Shown here piece by piece: positions 8,716 to 17,925 of a stretch of DNA of 64,000 bases (positions are counted from its first letter, which is position 1; every line of letters begins with the position of its first letter). The position numbers were made by a program, and so were the translations under genes. Origin of the DNA: Burkholderiaceae bacterium (lineage in GTDB: Bacteria > Pseudomonadota > Gammaproteobacteria > Burkholderiales > Burkholderiaceae_B); assembly GCA_017983955.1 (NCBI GenBank), contig JAGOAJ010000010.1, forward strand, positions 1-64,000. The letters run 5' to 3'. The notes under the pieces are model-generated. The model saw only the letters and a list, made by a program, of their open reading frames with translations, did no database searches and was not told where the DNA came from.

Positions 8716-8732
8716 CATTCCCTTAAGGAATG
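8716..8732. repeat. Short inverted repeat upstream of the RraA-type gene
   Basis: Arms CATTCC and GGAATG surround a five-base loop. It sits in the 187-base gap between the glycosyltransferase and the aldolase gene. It could be an operator or be chance. An in-frame ATG at 8730 falls in its right arm but AAGG is only one base away from that ATG, so I do not use it as a start. Confidence 0.25.
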
Positions 8733-8825
8733 ACAAACCGTCAATATTATTCTCTTTTAACATCAGTGAAAAAATCTGAGTATGGATCCCCTGTTGACAA
8801 CGCGAGCAAGGATTTACTTAGCATC

Positions 8826-9500
8826 ATGGCGCCCCCTCTTTCCGGTAATCGAATTTATCCACCGTCACCTGTTGCGGACTCCAGCATCCTGGCCGCACTA
8901 GCTGGCATAGTGACCCCTCATCTTAGTGACAACCTGGGCCGACGCGAAGGCATACAAGGTTTGCATCGATTTAATCGCACCGGCAAGCTGGTAGGCACTG
9001 CGTTGACGGTCAGAACCCGTCCCGGCGATAACTTGATGATCTATCAAGCCATGCTGCAAGTACAACCTGGTCATGTGCTGGTCATAGACGCAGGTGGTGA
9101 TTTAAGCAATGCCGTCATCGGCGAGATCATGAAACGCTACTTGCAGCTGCATGGCTGTGTGGGCATCGTGGTTGATGGCGCGATTCGGGATGTAGCGGCG
9201 TTCGAAAACGACCAATTCCCTTGTTATGCGCGTGGTCAAACCCACCGTGGCCCCTATAAGGATGGCCCAGGCGAAGTGAACGTTCCCGTCAGCATAGGCG
9301 GTCAAGTGGTGCAGCCAGGCGACCTGATCGTTGGTGATGAAGATGGCTTGGTCAGCTTCCACCCAGATCAAGCCCCCGCCTTGATTGAAGCAGCACTGGC
9401 CCATGCGGCCAAGGAAGAGCGCATCATGGCCGAAATCGCCACAGGCGTGAAAGAACAAAGCTGGATGCAGGCTGCATTTGCTGCCAAAGGCATGCTATGA
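8826..9500 (+). CDS. RraA-family protein, probable 4-hydroxy-4-methyl-2-oxoglutarate aldolase
   Basis: With the ATG at 8826 this is 224 residues, the normal length for the family; an ORF extension to 8730 adds 32 unconserved residues. The aldolase signature is present: a glycine-rich GDLSNAVIGEIMKRY stretch and DGAIRDVAAF, supplying the Arg-Asp pair that distinguishes HMG/CHA aldolases from the RraA RNase E inhibitor. These class II aldolases use a divalent metal to split 4-hydroxy-4-methyl-2-oxoglutarate into two pyruvates, or 4-carboxy-4-hydroxy-2-oxoadipate into pyruvate and oxaloacetate. The gene overlaps an aminotransferase gene by four bases (ATGA) and precedes an amino-acid importer, suggesting its substrate comes from an imported amino acid. 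Confidence 0.75.
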   Translation: MAPPLSGNRIYPPSPVADSSILAALAGIVTPHLSDNLGRREGIQGLHRFNRTGKLVGTALTVRTRPGDNLMIYQAMLQVQPGHVLVIDAGGDLSNAVIGEIMKRYLQLHGCVGIVVDGAIRDVAAFENDQFPCYARGQTHRGPYKDGPGEVNVPVSIGGQVVQPGDLIVGDEDGLVSFHPDQAPALIEAALAHAAKEERIMAEIATGVKEQSWMQAAFAAKGML

Positions 9501-10714
9501 GCGCCGCCGTGATGTATCCGATGGCCACCCGCATGGCAGCCATCAAGCCGTCGCCCAGCATGGCGGCCAAAATCCGTGTTGACCAGTTACGCGCTGAAGG
9601 CCACGACATTGTGGACTTCACAGTGGGCGAGCCGGACATGGACACGCCTACGCATATAGGCCAGGCTGGCATCAACGCCATACAGGAAGGTCAAACTCGC
9701 TATACGGGATCCGCCGGAACCCGCCCTTTGCTGCAAGCAATACAGCAAAAATTTCTGGGCGAAAACCAGTTGCGCTACGAGCTGGATCAGTTGGTAGTGG
9801 GCACCGGCGCCAAACAGTTGATTTTTACTGCACTGGCTGCGACGGTGAACGCTGGCGACGAAGTTATTATTCCAGCGCCCTACTGGGTGTCCTACCCTGA
9901 CATGGTGATGTTGAACGATGGCAAGCCTGTCATTGTCACCTGCACCGAAGAGCAGGGTTTCAAGCTGACGCCCGAAGCGCTGGAACAGGCTATTACGCCA
10001 CGCACCAAATGGTTGCTGCTGAATACGCCGTCCAATCCAACTGGCGCCATGTACTCGCGTGACGAACTACAGGCCTTGATCGCTGTGCTGCATCGTCACC
10101 CCCAGGTCTGGGTATTGACCGACGAAATCTACGAACATATTGCCTACGGCACAACGCCATTCGTGTCCATGGCAGCCTTGGACGCCGACATCTTGGCCAG
10201 AACGCTGACCGTCAACGGTGTGTCCAAAGCCTATGCCATGACAGGCTGGCGTCTGGGTTATGCTGGTGGACCCAAGGCGCTGGTCAAGGCCATAGTGACG
10301 CTGATTTCACAAAGCACCAGTTGCGTCAGCGCCATCAGCCAGGCGGCCGCCACGACCGCCCTTACCGCGGATCAGCGTTGTGTAACTGATGCCTCCGCCG
10401 TATTCAAAAGCCGCCGCGATGTCATTGTGGCCCAGCTAAATGCAATAGATGGTTTGCATTGCCCCACGCCCGATGGCGCTTTTTATGTGTTTCCATCGGT
10501 GCACGGCCTGATCGGCAAGACCACGCCGCAGGGCGCCACCCTGGAGACCGACCTGGATGTGACGCTGTACTTGCTTAATGAAGCCAAGGTCGCCCTTATG
10601 GATGGCAGCTCGTATGGTTTGCCAGGCTACCTGCGCATGAGCTTTGCTACATCGCTGGACCAGATACAAGAAGGCTGCCGCCGTATCGCCCAGGCCTGCG
10701 CCGCACTGAACTAA
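9497..10714 (+). CDS. Class I PLP-dependent aminotransferase (aspartate aminotransferase-like)
   Basis: A 405-residue fold-type I aminotransferase. Visible: DFTVGEPDMDTP near residue 40, the Tyr-Thr-Gly-Ser-Ala-Gly stretch before residue 80, NTPSNPTGAMY (N binds PLP), TDEIYEHIAY (D and Y contact PLP), and NGVSKAYAMTGWRLGY, where K forms the Schiff base. The C-terminal arginine that binds the alpha-carboxylate is in GYLRMSFAT. It belongs to the aspartate aminotransferase I-gamma group, which includes enzymes for aspartate, aromatic acids and prephenate, so specificity is not determined. Coupling to the RraA-type aldolase suggests a 4-substituted glutamate as substrate. Confidence 0.85.
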   Translation: MSAAVMYPMATRMAAIKPSPSMAAKIRVDQLRAEGHDIVDFTVGEPDMDTPTHIGQAGINAIQEGQTRYTGSAGTRPLLQAIQQKFLGENQLRYELDQLVVGTGAKQLIFTALAATVNAGDEVIIPAPYWVSYPDMVMLNDGKPVIVTCTEEQGFKLTPEALEQAITPRTKWLLLNTPSNPTGAMYSRDELQALIAVLHRHPQVWVLTDEIYEHIAYGTTPFVSMAALDADILARTLTVNGVSKAYAMTGWRLGYAGGPKALVKAIVTLISQSTSCVSAISQAAATTALTADQRCVTDASAVFKSRRDVIVAQLNAIDGLHCPTPDGAFYVFPSVHGLIGKTTPQGATLETDLDVTLYLLNEAKVALMDGSSYGLPGYLRMSFATSLDQIQEGCRRIAQACAALN

Positions 10715-10730
10715 GGCTGTATTAACACTG

Positions 10731-10762
10731 CATCATGGGCACACGCCCATGATGTCATTTTT
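10731..10762 (+). terminator. Intrinsic terminator-like hairpin before the amino-acid importer
   Basis: A perfect ten-base stem, CATCATGGGC (10731-10740) and GCCCATGATG (10745-10754), with a four-base loop, is followed by TCATTTTT. It lies between the aminotransferase stop and the binding-protein gene and may end or partly attenuate transcription, separating the enzyme genes from the highly expressed importer. Confidence 0.65.
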
Positions 10763-10779
10763 ACCTCAAGGAGACTGCA

Positions 10780-11607
10780 ATGAAAAAAACACTACTGGCC
10801 ATATGCGCCACAGTAGGTCTAGGCTTGGGCATCACTGCCACCGCACAGGCCGACACTCTGAAAAACATCAAGGAAAGGGGCTCGTTTATTTGCGGCACCA
10901 TGGGTACTGCCGAGCCCTTCAGCTTCCAAGATCCTAAAACTCGTGCTGTCGTAGGCTACGAAGTCGATATGTGCCAAGCCATGGCAGACAGCCTGGGCGT
11001 GCCCCTGGACCTGAAACTGATCGCTGTTGAAGCGCGTATCCCCGAGCTGATCGCCGGTCGCGTCGACCTGGTTGCCGCCAACTTGGGCTGGAGCCCAGAA
11101 CGTGCCAAACAAATTGATTACTCCTTCCAACACTTCGTCAGCGACCAGAAGGTGCTGGCACGCGTGTCCGACAAGGCCGTCAACTCGACTGCTGATCTGG
11201 AAGGCAAGCGGGTCAGTGCCGTCAGGGGTTCGTCCTCGGAACAAGGCGCCTTGAAATACATTCCCAAAGTAGACGCCTTGACTTTTGCAGACCCCAGCGG
11301 TGCTTTCCTTGCCCTGCAGCAAGGCAAGGTCAGCGGCTTCGTTGCCTCTGAAATGATGCTGGTCAAGCTGGTCGGGCAAGCCGCCAACAGCGCCGAGCCT
11401 GCCAAAATCCTGGAGCCTGCTTTGTTTGTTGAGCCTTGGGGCATGGGCATACGCAAGGGCGACACCGCTTTCCAAAACCACGTCAATGGCGTGCTGACGA
11501 AGTTGGACGAATCTGGCAAGGCCAACGAGATGTTCGTTAAATGGTTTGGTCCAGGCACCCCGTTCAACATGACACGCAGCTTCAAAATTGAAGAGATCCG
11601 CGGCTAA
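10780..11607 (+). CDS. Amino-acid ABC transporter substrate-binding protein (SBP family 3)
   Basis: A 275-residue periplasmic binding protein with a Sec signal peptide (MKKTLLAICATVGLGLGITATAQA is the signal region, cleavage after about residue 24). The mature part begins DTLKNIKERGSFICGTMGTAEPFSF and contains GYEVDMCQAMADSLGV and VAANLGWSPERAKQIDYS, features of the polar amino-acid binding family. AAGGAG stands eight bases before the ATG. The next three genes are two permeases and an ATPase, forming a complete importer. The ligand is unknown; an acidic or 4-substituted glutamate-like amino acid would fit the upstream enzymes. Confidence 0.9.
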   Translation: MKKTLLAICATVGLGLGITATAQADTLKNIKERGSFICGTMGTAEPFSFQDPKTRAVVGYEVDMCQAMADSLGVPLDLKLIAVEARIPELIAGRVDLVAANLGWSPERAKQIDYSFQHFVSDQKVLARVSDKAVNSTADLEGKRVSAVRGSSSEQGALKYIPKVDALTFADPSGAFLALQQGKVSGFVASEMMLVKLVGQAANSAEPAKILEPALFVEPWGMGIRKGDTAFQNHVNGVLTKLDESGKANEMFVKWFGPGTPFNMTRSFKIEEIRG

Positions 11608-11641
11608 TTAACGCTGCTATCGCTTTCGGAACTAGACGCAC

Positions 11642-12343
11642 ATGGAATACGTTTTCGACTTTTCTGCCATCTTTCATGGCCCATACCCCATGATGCTGGT
11701 ACGTGGCTTACTGACCACGCTGGCACTGACCATACTGGCTTGGTTATTGGGGTTTTCGGCGGGCATTACGCTGGCGATTATTCGTATGACGGGGTCGCGT
11801 CTGGCTAACGGAGCGATTGCTCTGTTCGTTGCCTTTCACCGTAACGTTCCCATGGTGGTTCACATTCTGTTCTGGTATTTTGGGGTCCCGGAGATACTGC
11901 CGCGCCCCGTTACAGACTGGTTGAACTACCATGGCAGCGAATTCTTTTTTGCCATGGTCGCTATCGGCTTGGTCACGTCTGCTTATGTATGCGAAGACCT
12001 GCGTAGCGCCGTGCGCTCTATACCATCCGGGCAGGCAGAAGCCTCGCGTGCGTTGGGTATGAATTACCTGACCACCATGCGCAAAGTTATATTGCCCCAG
12101 GCTTTCCGTATTGCCATACCGCCGCTGATGAACCAGACGCTGTTGCTGTTCAAAAACACCAGTTTGGCGATGGTGATAGGTGTCGCCGAACTGACGGCGT
12201 CAGGGCGCGCCATAGAAAACATTACTTTTCTTACCTTCGAGGCTTACGCCCTGGTCACTGTGCTGTACCTGGCGATCTCGTTTCTGCTGATGTGGGGCGG
12301 CAGCGTGCTGGCACGCCGCTATAGTATTACTGGAGCCCGATAG
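11642..12343 (+). CDS. Amino-acid ABC transporter permease
   Basis: A 233-residue HisM/GlnP-type inner-membrane permease with about five helices. The EAA motif that docks on the ATPase is visible as [30 protein letters not shown]. It starts 34 bases after the binding-protein gene and is followed two bases later by a second permease. The two probably form a heterodimeric channel. Confidence 0.9.
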   Translation: MEYVFDFSAIFHGPYPMMLVRGLLTTLALTILAWLLGFSAGITLAIIRMTGSRLANGAIALFVAFHRNVPMVVHILFWYFGVPEILPRPVTDWLNYHGSEFFFAMVAIGLVTSAYVCEDLRSAVRSIPSGQAEASRALGMNYLTTMRKVILPQAFRIAIPPLMNQTLLLFKNTSLAMVIGVAELTASGRAIENITFLTFEAYALVTVLYLAISFLLMWGGSVLARRYSITGAR

Positions 12344-12345
12344 TC

Positions 12346-13053
12346 ATGTGGGAAATTCTTCAAGACAATGCCCTGCTATTGCTGGTCGGGCAATACCCCC
12401 ACGGGCAGATGGGTGGCTTGGTCGCCACGCTGGGACTAGCTGCGCTAAGCCTGGTTCTGGCGCTGCCTTGCGGCATATTACTGGCTGTGGGTCGTGTTAG
12501 CCCCTACCGTATTTTTAGATGGCCGGCATCAGCCGTCGTCTATATCGTGCGTGGCTTGCCGCTGCTAATGTTTATCTTCTGGGCTTACTTTTTCGTCCCT
12601 ATCATCATAGGTCGCCCAGTGGCCGGCATTACCACCATGTTGGTCGCCCTGGTAATCTATGAAAGCGCCTATTTGGCGGAAATTATCCGGGCGGGAATAG
12701 AAGCACTGCCGGCAGGGCAGCGGGAAGCCGCGCGCGCCTTGGGCATGCCCTATATGAAAACCATGCGCAAGGTGATTTTGCCGCAGGCACTGTTCAATAT
12801 GCTACCCAGCATGCTTAGCCAGTTTATTTCCACCGTCAAGGAAACGTCATTGGCCTATGTGATCGGTGTGCAAGAACTGACCTATGCCGCCAACCAGATT
12901 AACAGCGTGCTGCTGACCCAGCCCCTGCAGGTGTTTGCATTGCTGGCCCTGACCTACTTTGTACTTAACCTGGGACTCACCGCCCTGGTCAAACTGGTAG
13001 AAAACCGCATCGTGCGCAAACGGCGCGGCCCACTTATAACGGTAACCCCATGA
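12346..13053 (+). CDS. Amino-acid ABC transporter permease
   Basis: A 235-residue permease paralogous to the preceding gene, with the EAA motif [30 protein letters not shown]. It has about five membrane helices and ends in a basic tail (RIVRKRRG). Its stop overlaps the start of the ATPase gene by four bases (ATGA), so the two are translationally coupled. Confidence 0.9.
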   Translation: MWEILQDNALLLLVGQYPHGQMGGLVATLGLAALSLVLALPCGILLAVGRVSPYRIFRWPASAVVYIVRGLPLLMFIFWAYFFVPIIIGRPVAGITTMLVALVIYESAYLAEIIRAGIEALPAGQREAARALGMPYMKTMRKVILPQALFNMLPSMLSQFISTVKETSLAYVIGVQELTYAANQINSVLLTQPLQVFALLALTYFVLNLGLTALVKLVENRIVRKRRGPLITVTP

Positions 13054-13775
13054 TTGAATTTTCTCACGTTAACAAGCATTACGGCGACTATCACGCTCTG
13101 GTTGATATCAACGCCCAGGTCAAAGAAGGCGAAGTCGTTGTTGTGTGTGGCCCATCGGGTTCGGGGAAATCCACCCTGATACGCACCATCAACCGTTTGG
13201 AGCCCATACAAAGCGGCACCATCAGCGTGGCTGGTCAGGACATTTATGCGCCATCGCGCAAAGTGGACGATCTGCGTAGCCATATCGGTTTTGTGTTCCA
13301 GCAATTCAATCTGTTCCCACACCTAAGCGTGATCGAAAACCTGATGCTGGCGCCAGTGCAACTTAAACGCGCCAGCAAGGCCGAAGCCAGGGCTCGCGGC
13401 ATCGCCCTGCTGGAGCGTGTCGGCATGGCCCACAAAGTCGATGCCTACCCCTTGAACCTGTCAGGCGGTCAGCAACAACGCGTGGCAATAGCCCGTGCCT
13501 TGGCCATGGAGCCACCGGTTATGCTGTTTGACGAGCCGACCAGTTCGTTGGACCCGGAAATGGTCGGCGAGGTCCTGCAAGTCATGAAGCTGCTGGCGAA
13601 AGACGGCATGACCATGATATGTGTCACCCACGAAATGGGCTTCGCCCGCGAAGTCGCCAACACCGTCTGGTTTATGGACGCGGGCAGCATCATCGAAACC
13701 AATACGCCAGACAACTTCTTTAACCATCCCCAAAGTCCACGCGCCCAAAAATTCTTAGCGGAAATTCGACACTAG
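13050..13775 (+). CDS. Amino-acid ABC transporter ATP-binding protein (GlnQ/HisP type)
   Basis: A 241-residue ATPase. Walker A GPSGSGKS is at 34-41, followed by the family-specific [14 protein letters not shown]; the signature is [15 protein letters not shown], and Walker B is [14 protein letters not shown], with the switch histidine in [11 protein letters not shown]. It completes the importer 10780-13775. A LysR gene follows on the same strand. Confidence 0.92.
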   Translation: MIEFSHVNKHYGDYHALVDINAQVKEGEVVVVCGPSGSGKSTLIRTINRLEPIQSGTISVAGQDIYAPSRKVDDLRSHIGFVFQQFNLFPHLSVIENLMLAPVQLKRASKAEARARGIALLERVGMAHKVDAYPLNLSGGQQQRVAIARALAMEPPVMLFDEPTSSLDPEMVGEVLQVMKLLAKDGMTMICVTHEMGFAREVANTVWFMDAGSIIETNTPDNFFNHPQSPRAQKFLAEIRH

Positions 13776-13856
13776 AGCAACCGTCCACTTTGTCGGAATA
13801 GACCCAGAACGAACGCCAGCGGTATGATAAGCACCTGCTTTCAAGGTATTCCACGC

Positions 13857-14774
13857 ATGCTGACGTTCAAACAAATTGAGGCCCTATACTGGGCCGTCAA
13901 ACTGGGCACATTTTCCGCTGCGGCTGAAAAGCTGCATACCAGCCAGTCCGCCATCACCAAACGCATACAAGAGCTAGAGACCAGCTTTAGCGTCACGCTG
14001 TTCGACCGGTCTGGGCATAGGGCGGTATTGACTAGCAAAGGCCACGAAGTATTTACCCTGGCCGAAAAAATGCTGTCGCACCGCGACCAACTGCTGAACC
14101 GCCTGGAAAGCCATCATGGCCTGACTGGGCTGTTTCGGTTTGGCATTACGGAAATCACCGCCATGACTTGGTTGCCGTCGTTGATACGGCAGCTGCGCAC
14201 CCGCTACCCACACCTTGAGCTGGAACCCCAGATCGACATGGCCGTCAACCTGCACCGCCAGTTGCAAAATGGCCAAATCGACATGGTATTTTCCAATCAG
14301 GCCGTACCCAGCTCTGATCTGTCGGCCATCCGTCTGGGGTCTATCGATTTGCCGTGGATGGGCAGCCCTGAACACATCGATTTGACCAAGGTGTATACCG
14401 TCGCTCAAATCGCCGATATGCCATTAATTCGGCAATCCCGTGATTCTGGATTGAATCGGGTCTATGACGACTGGCTGGCACCTTACGTGCCGCAAAGCAA
14501 TCTTTTTACCATTAACAGCTTGCTGGCCATGGCTGGCATGGCGGCTGCGGGTTTTGGCATTTGCTGCCTGCCCCACGAGTATTTTTCCTACATGATACGC
14601 AATGGACAACTGGGCATATTGCGCACTGATACCCCAGCCTCAATCTCCCCGTATTACGCCCTGTTCCGGCGCGAAGCCGATTCTTCCCTGTATCAGTCCA
14701 TCGCAGAACTGGCCGCCAACTGTTGTGACTTCTCCAATCCAGCCCAATCAGTAAGACGCAGTCAATTAATCTAG
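13857..14774 (+). CDS. LysR-family transcriptional regulator
   Basis: A 305-residue LysR regulator from the ATG at 13857. The winged helix is at the N-terminus (MLTFKQIEALYWAVKLGTFSAAAEKL then TSQSAITKRIQELE as the recognition region), followed by a two-lobe effector domain starting near GLFRFGITEITAMTWLP. An ORF extension to an ATG at 13824 adds eleven residues but has no ribosome site, whereas AAGG precedes 13857. Position between two importer operons on the same strand means it could regulate either the upstream amino-acid locus or the downstream branched-chain-type locus. Confidence 0.85.
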   Translation: MLTFKQIEALYWAVKLGTFSAAAEKLHTSQSAITKRIQELETSFSVTLFDRSGHRAVLTSKGHEVFTLAEKMLSHRDQLLNRLESHHGLTGLFRFGITEITAMTWLPSLIRQLRTRYPHLELEPQIDMAVNLHRQLQNGQIDMVFSNQAVPSSDLSAIRLGSIDLPWMGSPEHIDLTKVYTVAQIADMPLIRQSRDSGLNRVYDDWLAPYVPQSNLFTINSLLAMAGMAAAGFGICCLPHEYFSYMIRNGQLGILRTDTPASISPYYALFRREADSSLYQSIAELAANCCDFSNPAQSVRRSQLI

Positions 14775-14803
14775 ACAAGCTCTTCAAATTCCTTTATTGT
14801 TCG

Positions 14804-14816
14804 GATGTAATACATC
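14804..14816. promoter_or_regulatory. Small palindrome before the branched-chain-type operon (candidate operator)
   Basis: GATGT-AAT-ACATC is a perfect inverted repeat 42 bases before the binding-protein start. It is a plausible site for the LysR protein just upstream or for the GntR-family regulator encoded at 22120, but no consensus is matched closely enough to assign it. Confidence 0.3.
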
Positions 14817-14857
14817 TATTGTCCGTACATAAGCATATAACCAAAGGAGAGCATCAG

Positions 14858-16015
14858 ATGAATAAGAGACTATGGAGCCTGGTGGCAACAGCAAGTTTGC
14901 TGATAGGCGCAGCGGCTCAAGCCGAAACATTGAAAATAGGCGTGGTCGGCGGGATGACGGGACCAGGTGCACCCTGGGGCTTGGCTATCGATGGCGGTGT
15001 GCGCGTTGCCGCACAGGAAATCAATGACAAGGGTGGTCTGGAAGTAGACGGTAAAAAGTACCAGGTCGAAGTAATTACCTATGACGATCACTACAAAGCT
15101 TCTGATGCAGTTACCGCCACCAATCGCCTGATAGACCAGGACGAGGTCAAATTTGTGATTGGCCCCATAGGCTCGGCCTCGGTGATGGCCATGAAGCCGA
15201 TTACCGAACGCAATAAAATCATCATGCTGTCCAATAGCTATTCCACAGAAGCGCTGGATGCCAACACCCGCTATATGTTCCGGATACTACCCACCACCAA
15301 TGAGTACAACCGTCAACTGATAGGCTGGTTAAAAGAGAACCATCCCAAACTGAATCGCCTGGCCATTATTTCGCCCAACGATGCCACGGGCTGGAGTACC
15401 CAGAAGACCCAGCAGGCTGCCTATACCGCAGCAGGTTACGACATTGCTGAAGCCAAGTTTTTCGAACGCTCGCAAAATGACTTCCGTACGATACTTACCA
15501 GCATATTGGCGAAAAATGTCGACTTCATTGAGCTGGATACTGTTCCGCCAGGCCCGGCTGGCATCGTGATTAGGCAGGCCCGGGAAATGGGCTACAAAGG
15601 CCTGTTCACGAAGTTCGGTGGCAATAACGTGGCTGAAACGGTGAAGTCTGCCGGCGCGGAAAATGCCGAGGGCACCCTGGTGTACTTGTCGGCAGATCCT
15701 GGCAGCGAGGCCTATAAGAAGCTGACTACAGCCTATGCAAAATTTCAGTCCAACAACATGGACGACTTTGCTTTCTATTTTTACGATGCCACCAACCTGC
15801 TATTCAAAGCGATTGCCCAGGCCGGCACGGTTAGCGACACCGATGCCATACTGGCGAAAATCGAAGCTATGCCATCGTATGACGGCATACAAGGCAACAT
15901 CGTGTGGGGTGGTAAAGACACCTACGGAGTCAATCACCAGATAGCCACCCCTGCATACCTGGGCGTTATAGAAAACGGCCATAGCAAGGTCATCAAAAAG
16001 TTTGACGCGCGTTAA
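14858..16015 (+). CDS. Branched-chain-type ABC transporter substrate-binding protein (LivK-like)
   Basis: A 385-residue type I binding protein starting at the ATG at 14858, which has AAAGGAG nine bases upstream; the longer reading frame from a TTG at 14819 has no ribosome site. A Sec signal peptide ends near AAAQA (residue 22). The mature part opens ETLKIGVVGGMTGPGAPWG and has VEVITYDDHYKASDAVTATNRLI. Such proteins bind amino acids but also aromatic and aliphatic acids. Because the operon continues into acyl-CoA ligase and crotonase genes, I infer a carboxylic-acid ligand. Confidence 0.88.
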   Translation: MNKRLWSLVATASLLIGAAAQAETLKIGVVGGMTGPGAPWGLAIDGGVRVAAQEINDKGGLEVDGKKYQVEVITYDDHYKASDAVTATNRLIDQDEVKFVIGPIGSASVMAMKPITERNKIIMLSNSYSTEALDANTRYMFRILPTTNEYNRQLIGWLKENHPKLNRLAIISPNDATGWSTQKTQQAAYTAAGYDIAEAKFFERSQNDFRTILTSILAKNVDFIELDTVPPGPAGIVIRQAREMGYKGLFTKFGGNNVAETVKSAGAENAEGTLVYLSADPGSEAYKKLTTAYAKFQSNNMDDFAFYFYDATNLLFKAIAQAGTVSDTDAILAKIEAMPSYDGIQGNIVWGGKDTYGVNHQIATPAYLGVIENGHSKVIKKFDAR

Positions 16016-16032
16016 TCCTCGCGATCTTGTAC

Positions 16033-16064
16033 TGGCGTTGCTACTGCTCAGCTAAGCAACGCCA
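16033..16064 (+). other. Hairpin between binding protein and permease genes
   Basis: TGGCGTTGCT (16033-16042) and AGCAACGCCA (16055-16064) form a perfect ten-base stem with a twelve-base loop. There is no T-run after it, so it is not a classical terminator; it more probably stabilises the binding-protein message against 3' exonucleases or causes partial termination, giving more binding protein than permease. Confidence 0.6.
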
Positions 16065-16090
16065 CCACCTTATCTGTCCGGCTGCTTTCT

Positions 16091-16948
16091 ATGCAAATTG
16101 CAACGCAAATTGTCATCATTGCCTTGATGTCCACCTTTGTGTATGCCCTGGTCGCCCTGGGCTTTACGCTGGTATTCGGCATACTGCGCATTGTTAACTT
16201 CGCCCACGGCGAATTCTATATGCTGGGCGCCTACGCCATGTATGTGCTGTATGGCGTCATGGGTTGGAATTACCTGGTTTCTATCCTGGCTGGGGCCCTG
16301 ATCGTGGGTTGTATAGGCTTGGTGGTGGAACGCACCTTGTTCCGGCGCTTTGCTGGCGACGAAATGGGCGGCATGATTATGTCGCTGGCGCTGGCAATCA
16401 CTATACAAGCGGCCATATCGCTGATTTTCTCGGTCGATGAGCACTCTGTGCCCCGCCCTGTCGAGGGCTCGTTTCAGATAGGCAGCGCCTTTTTTGCCAA
16501 AGACCAACTACTTATTGTTGGCATCACGCTGATTGCGCTGGCGGGCTTTTATATTCTGATAGAACGCACCCGCCTGGGTGTAGCTATACGCGCTGTCGCC
16601 CAGGACCGAGAGGTTGCACGACTGCAAGGGGTCAGCTCATGGAAAATCATGATGTTCACCTTCGGCCTAAGCTGCACGCTGGCAGGACTGGCTGGCGCAT
16701 TGATGGCTCCGGTCTACACCATACATCCCTATATGGGCGAAGCGGTGGTGGTCAAAGCCTTCATTATTGTGGTGTTAGGCGGACTGGGTAGTTTGCCAGG
16801 AGCCTTGGTGGCTGCCCTGATCTTGAGTTTTGCCGAAGCAATTGCAGCAACCTTCTACAACGCAACATTAGCGACCATGATTTCGTTTCTTATAGTGATG
16901 GCCGTACTGCTGGTTAAGCCATCAGGCCTGATGGGGCGTTCCACATGA
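16091..16948 (+). CDS. Branched-chain-type ABC transporter permease (LivH-like)
   Basis: A 285-residue permease with about eight membrane helices. The LivH landmark FGILRIVNFAHGEFYMLGAYAMY begins near residue 31, and the EAA-like loop is RAVAQDREVARLQGVSSWKIM. The stop overlaps the next permease start by four bases. It forms the channel with the LivM-like partner. Confidence 0.9.
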   Translation: MQIATQIVIIALMSTFVYALVALGFTLVFGILRIVNFAHGEFYMLGAYAMYVLYGVMGWNYLVSILAGALIVGCIGLVVERTLFRRFAGDEMGGMIMSLALAITIQAAISLIFSVDEHSVPRPVEGSFQIGSAFFAKDQLLIVGITLIALAGFYILIERTRLGVAIRAVAQDREVARLQGVSSWKIMMFTFGLSCTLAGLAGALMAPVYTIHPYMGEAVVVKAFIIVVLGGLGSLPGALVAALILSFAEAIAATFYNATLATMISFLIVMAVLLVKPSGLMGRST

Positions 16949-17925
16949 AGACTACACAGCATCTATCCCCCTCCAGCCCCTGGGGTCGTGTGGCCATTAG
17001 CATTATCGTCGTGGCACTGCTGGCCCTATGGCCCTTGCTAGCAGGTGAACCGCGATTTATCTTGCACGTCGCTATCATGGTGACCATTTACGCCGCGCTG
17101 GCCATGAGCATGAACATCATGCTGCGCATAGGTCAGCTGTCTTTGGCGCATGGCGCTCTGTTTGGGGTTGGCGCCTACACATCAGCCATACTGACACGCG
17201 ACTATGGCTGGTCGTTTATGGCTGGATTCCTGGCGGCGGGCGCGGTTACAGCACTGGTGGCATTCATTACCGGCCCGGTATTCACCCGGCTCAAAGGGGT
17301 ACATTTCGCTTTGCTGACCTTCGCCCTGGGTGAAGCGATTGTCTTGTGCTTCATTGAATTCCACGAACTTTTTGGCGGTAACAATGGTTTTGGGCAAATT
17401 CCACACGCCAGCCTAGGCGGGCTCTTGCCTGACACCCGCTACGGCAGCTATTTGTTAACCCTAAGCTTTGCGGTCCTGGTGTACTTCCTACTGCAGGCTT
17501 TATACCGGCGTGAATGGGGTCTGGTAGCCGATGCCTTGCAAAAAAACGAAGCCCTGGTCACCGCCAACGGCCTGGAAGTACTGCGTTTCAGGGTGGCATT
17601 TTTCGCCCTTAGCGCCGGTATTGCCGGCTGTGCAGGCAGCTTGTTTGCGCATTACCAGGGCTATATATCGCCAGACGCCTTTGGCTTCTGGACTGCGGTC
17701 AACGTCATTATTATGAATGTCCTGGGCGGCATAGGTGCGCTATTGGGTGTGGTGATAGCGGCGGCGATTCTTATCCCCTTGCCCGAGCTGCTGCGTGACT
17801 TGCAGCAATACCAGCGCCTGCTCTATGGCGCAACCCTGATCGCCCTGTTGCTATTTATGCCACAAGGACTGAACGGTGTATTCCAGCGCATAAGCAAGGC
17901 CTTCAACCCAGGAAAAAACCCATGA
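16945..17925 (+). CDS. Branched-chain-type ABC transporter permease (LivM-like)
   Basis: A 326-residue permease with about nine helices and the LivM landmark RIGQLSLAHGALFGVGAYTSA near residue 56. The cytoplasmic loop DALQKNEALVTANGLEVLRFR takes the position of the usual ATPase-contact loop. Both ends overlap neighbours by four bases, so it is tightly coupled to LivH- and LivG-like genes. Confidence 0.9.
   Translation: MKTTQHLSPSSPWGRVAISIIVVALLALWPLLAGEPRFILHVAIMVTIYAALAMSMNIMLRIGQLSLAHGALFGVGAYTSAILTRDYGWSFMAGFLAAGAVTALVAFITGPVFTRLKGVHFALLTFALGEAIVLCFIEFHELFGGNNGFGQIPHASLGGLLPDTRYGSYLLTLSFAVLVYFLLQALYRREWGLVADALQKNEALVTANGLEVLRFRVAFFALSAGIAGCAGSLFAHYQGYISPDAFGFWTAVNVIIMNVLGGIGALLGVVIAAAILIPLPELLRDLQQYQRLLYGATLIALLLFMPQGLNGVFQRISKAFNPGKNP

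Noticed and set aside
8730-8825. Longer N-terminus of the RraA-type protein
   Set aside because: The AAGG is only one base from that ATG and the extra 32 residues lack family similarity.
10819-11481. 220-codon open frame on the minus strand opposite the amino-acid binding protein
   Set aside because: The plus-strand protein has a signal peptide and family motifs; the antisense frame shows none.
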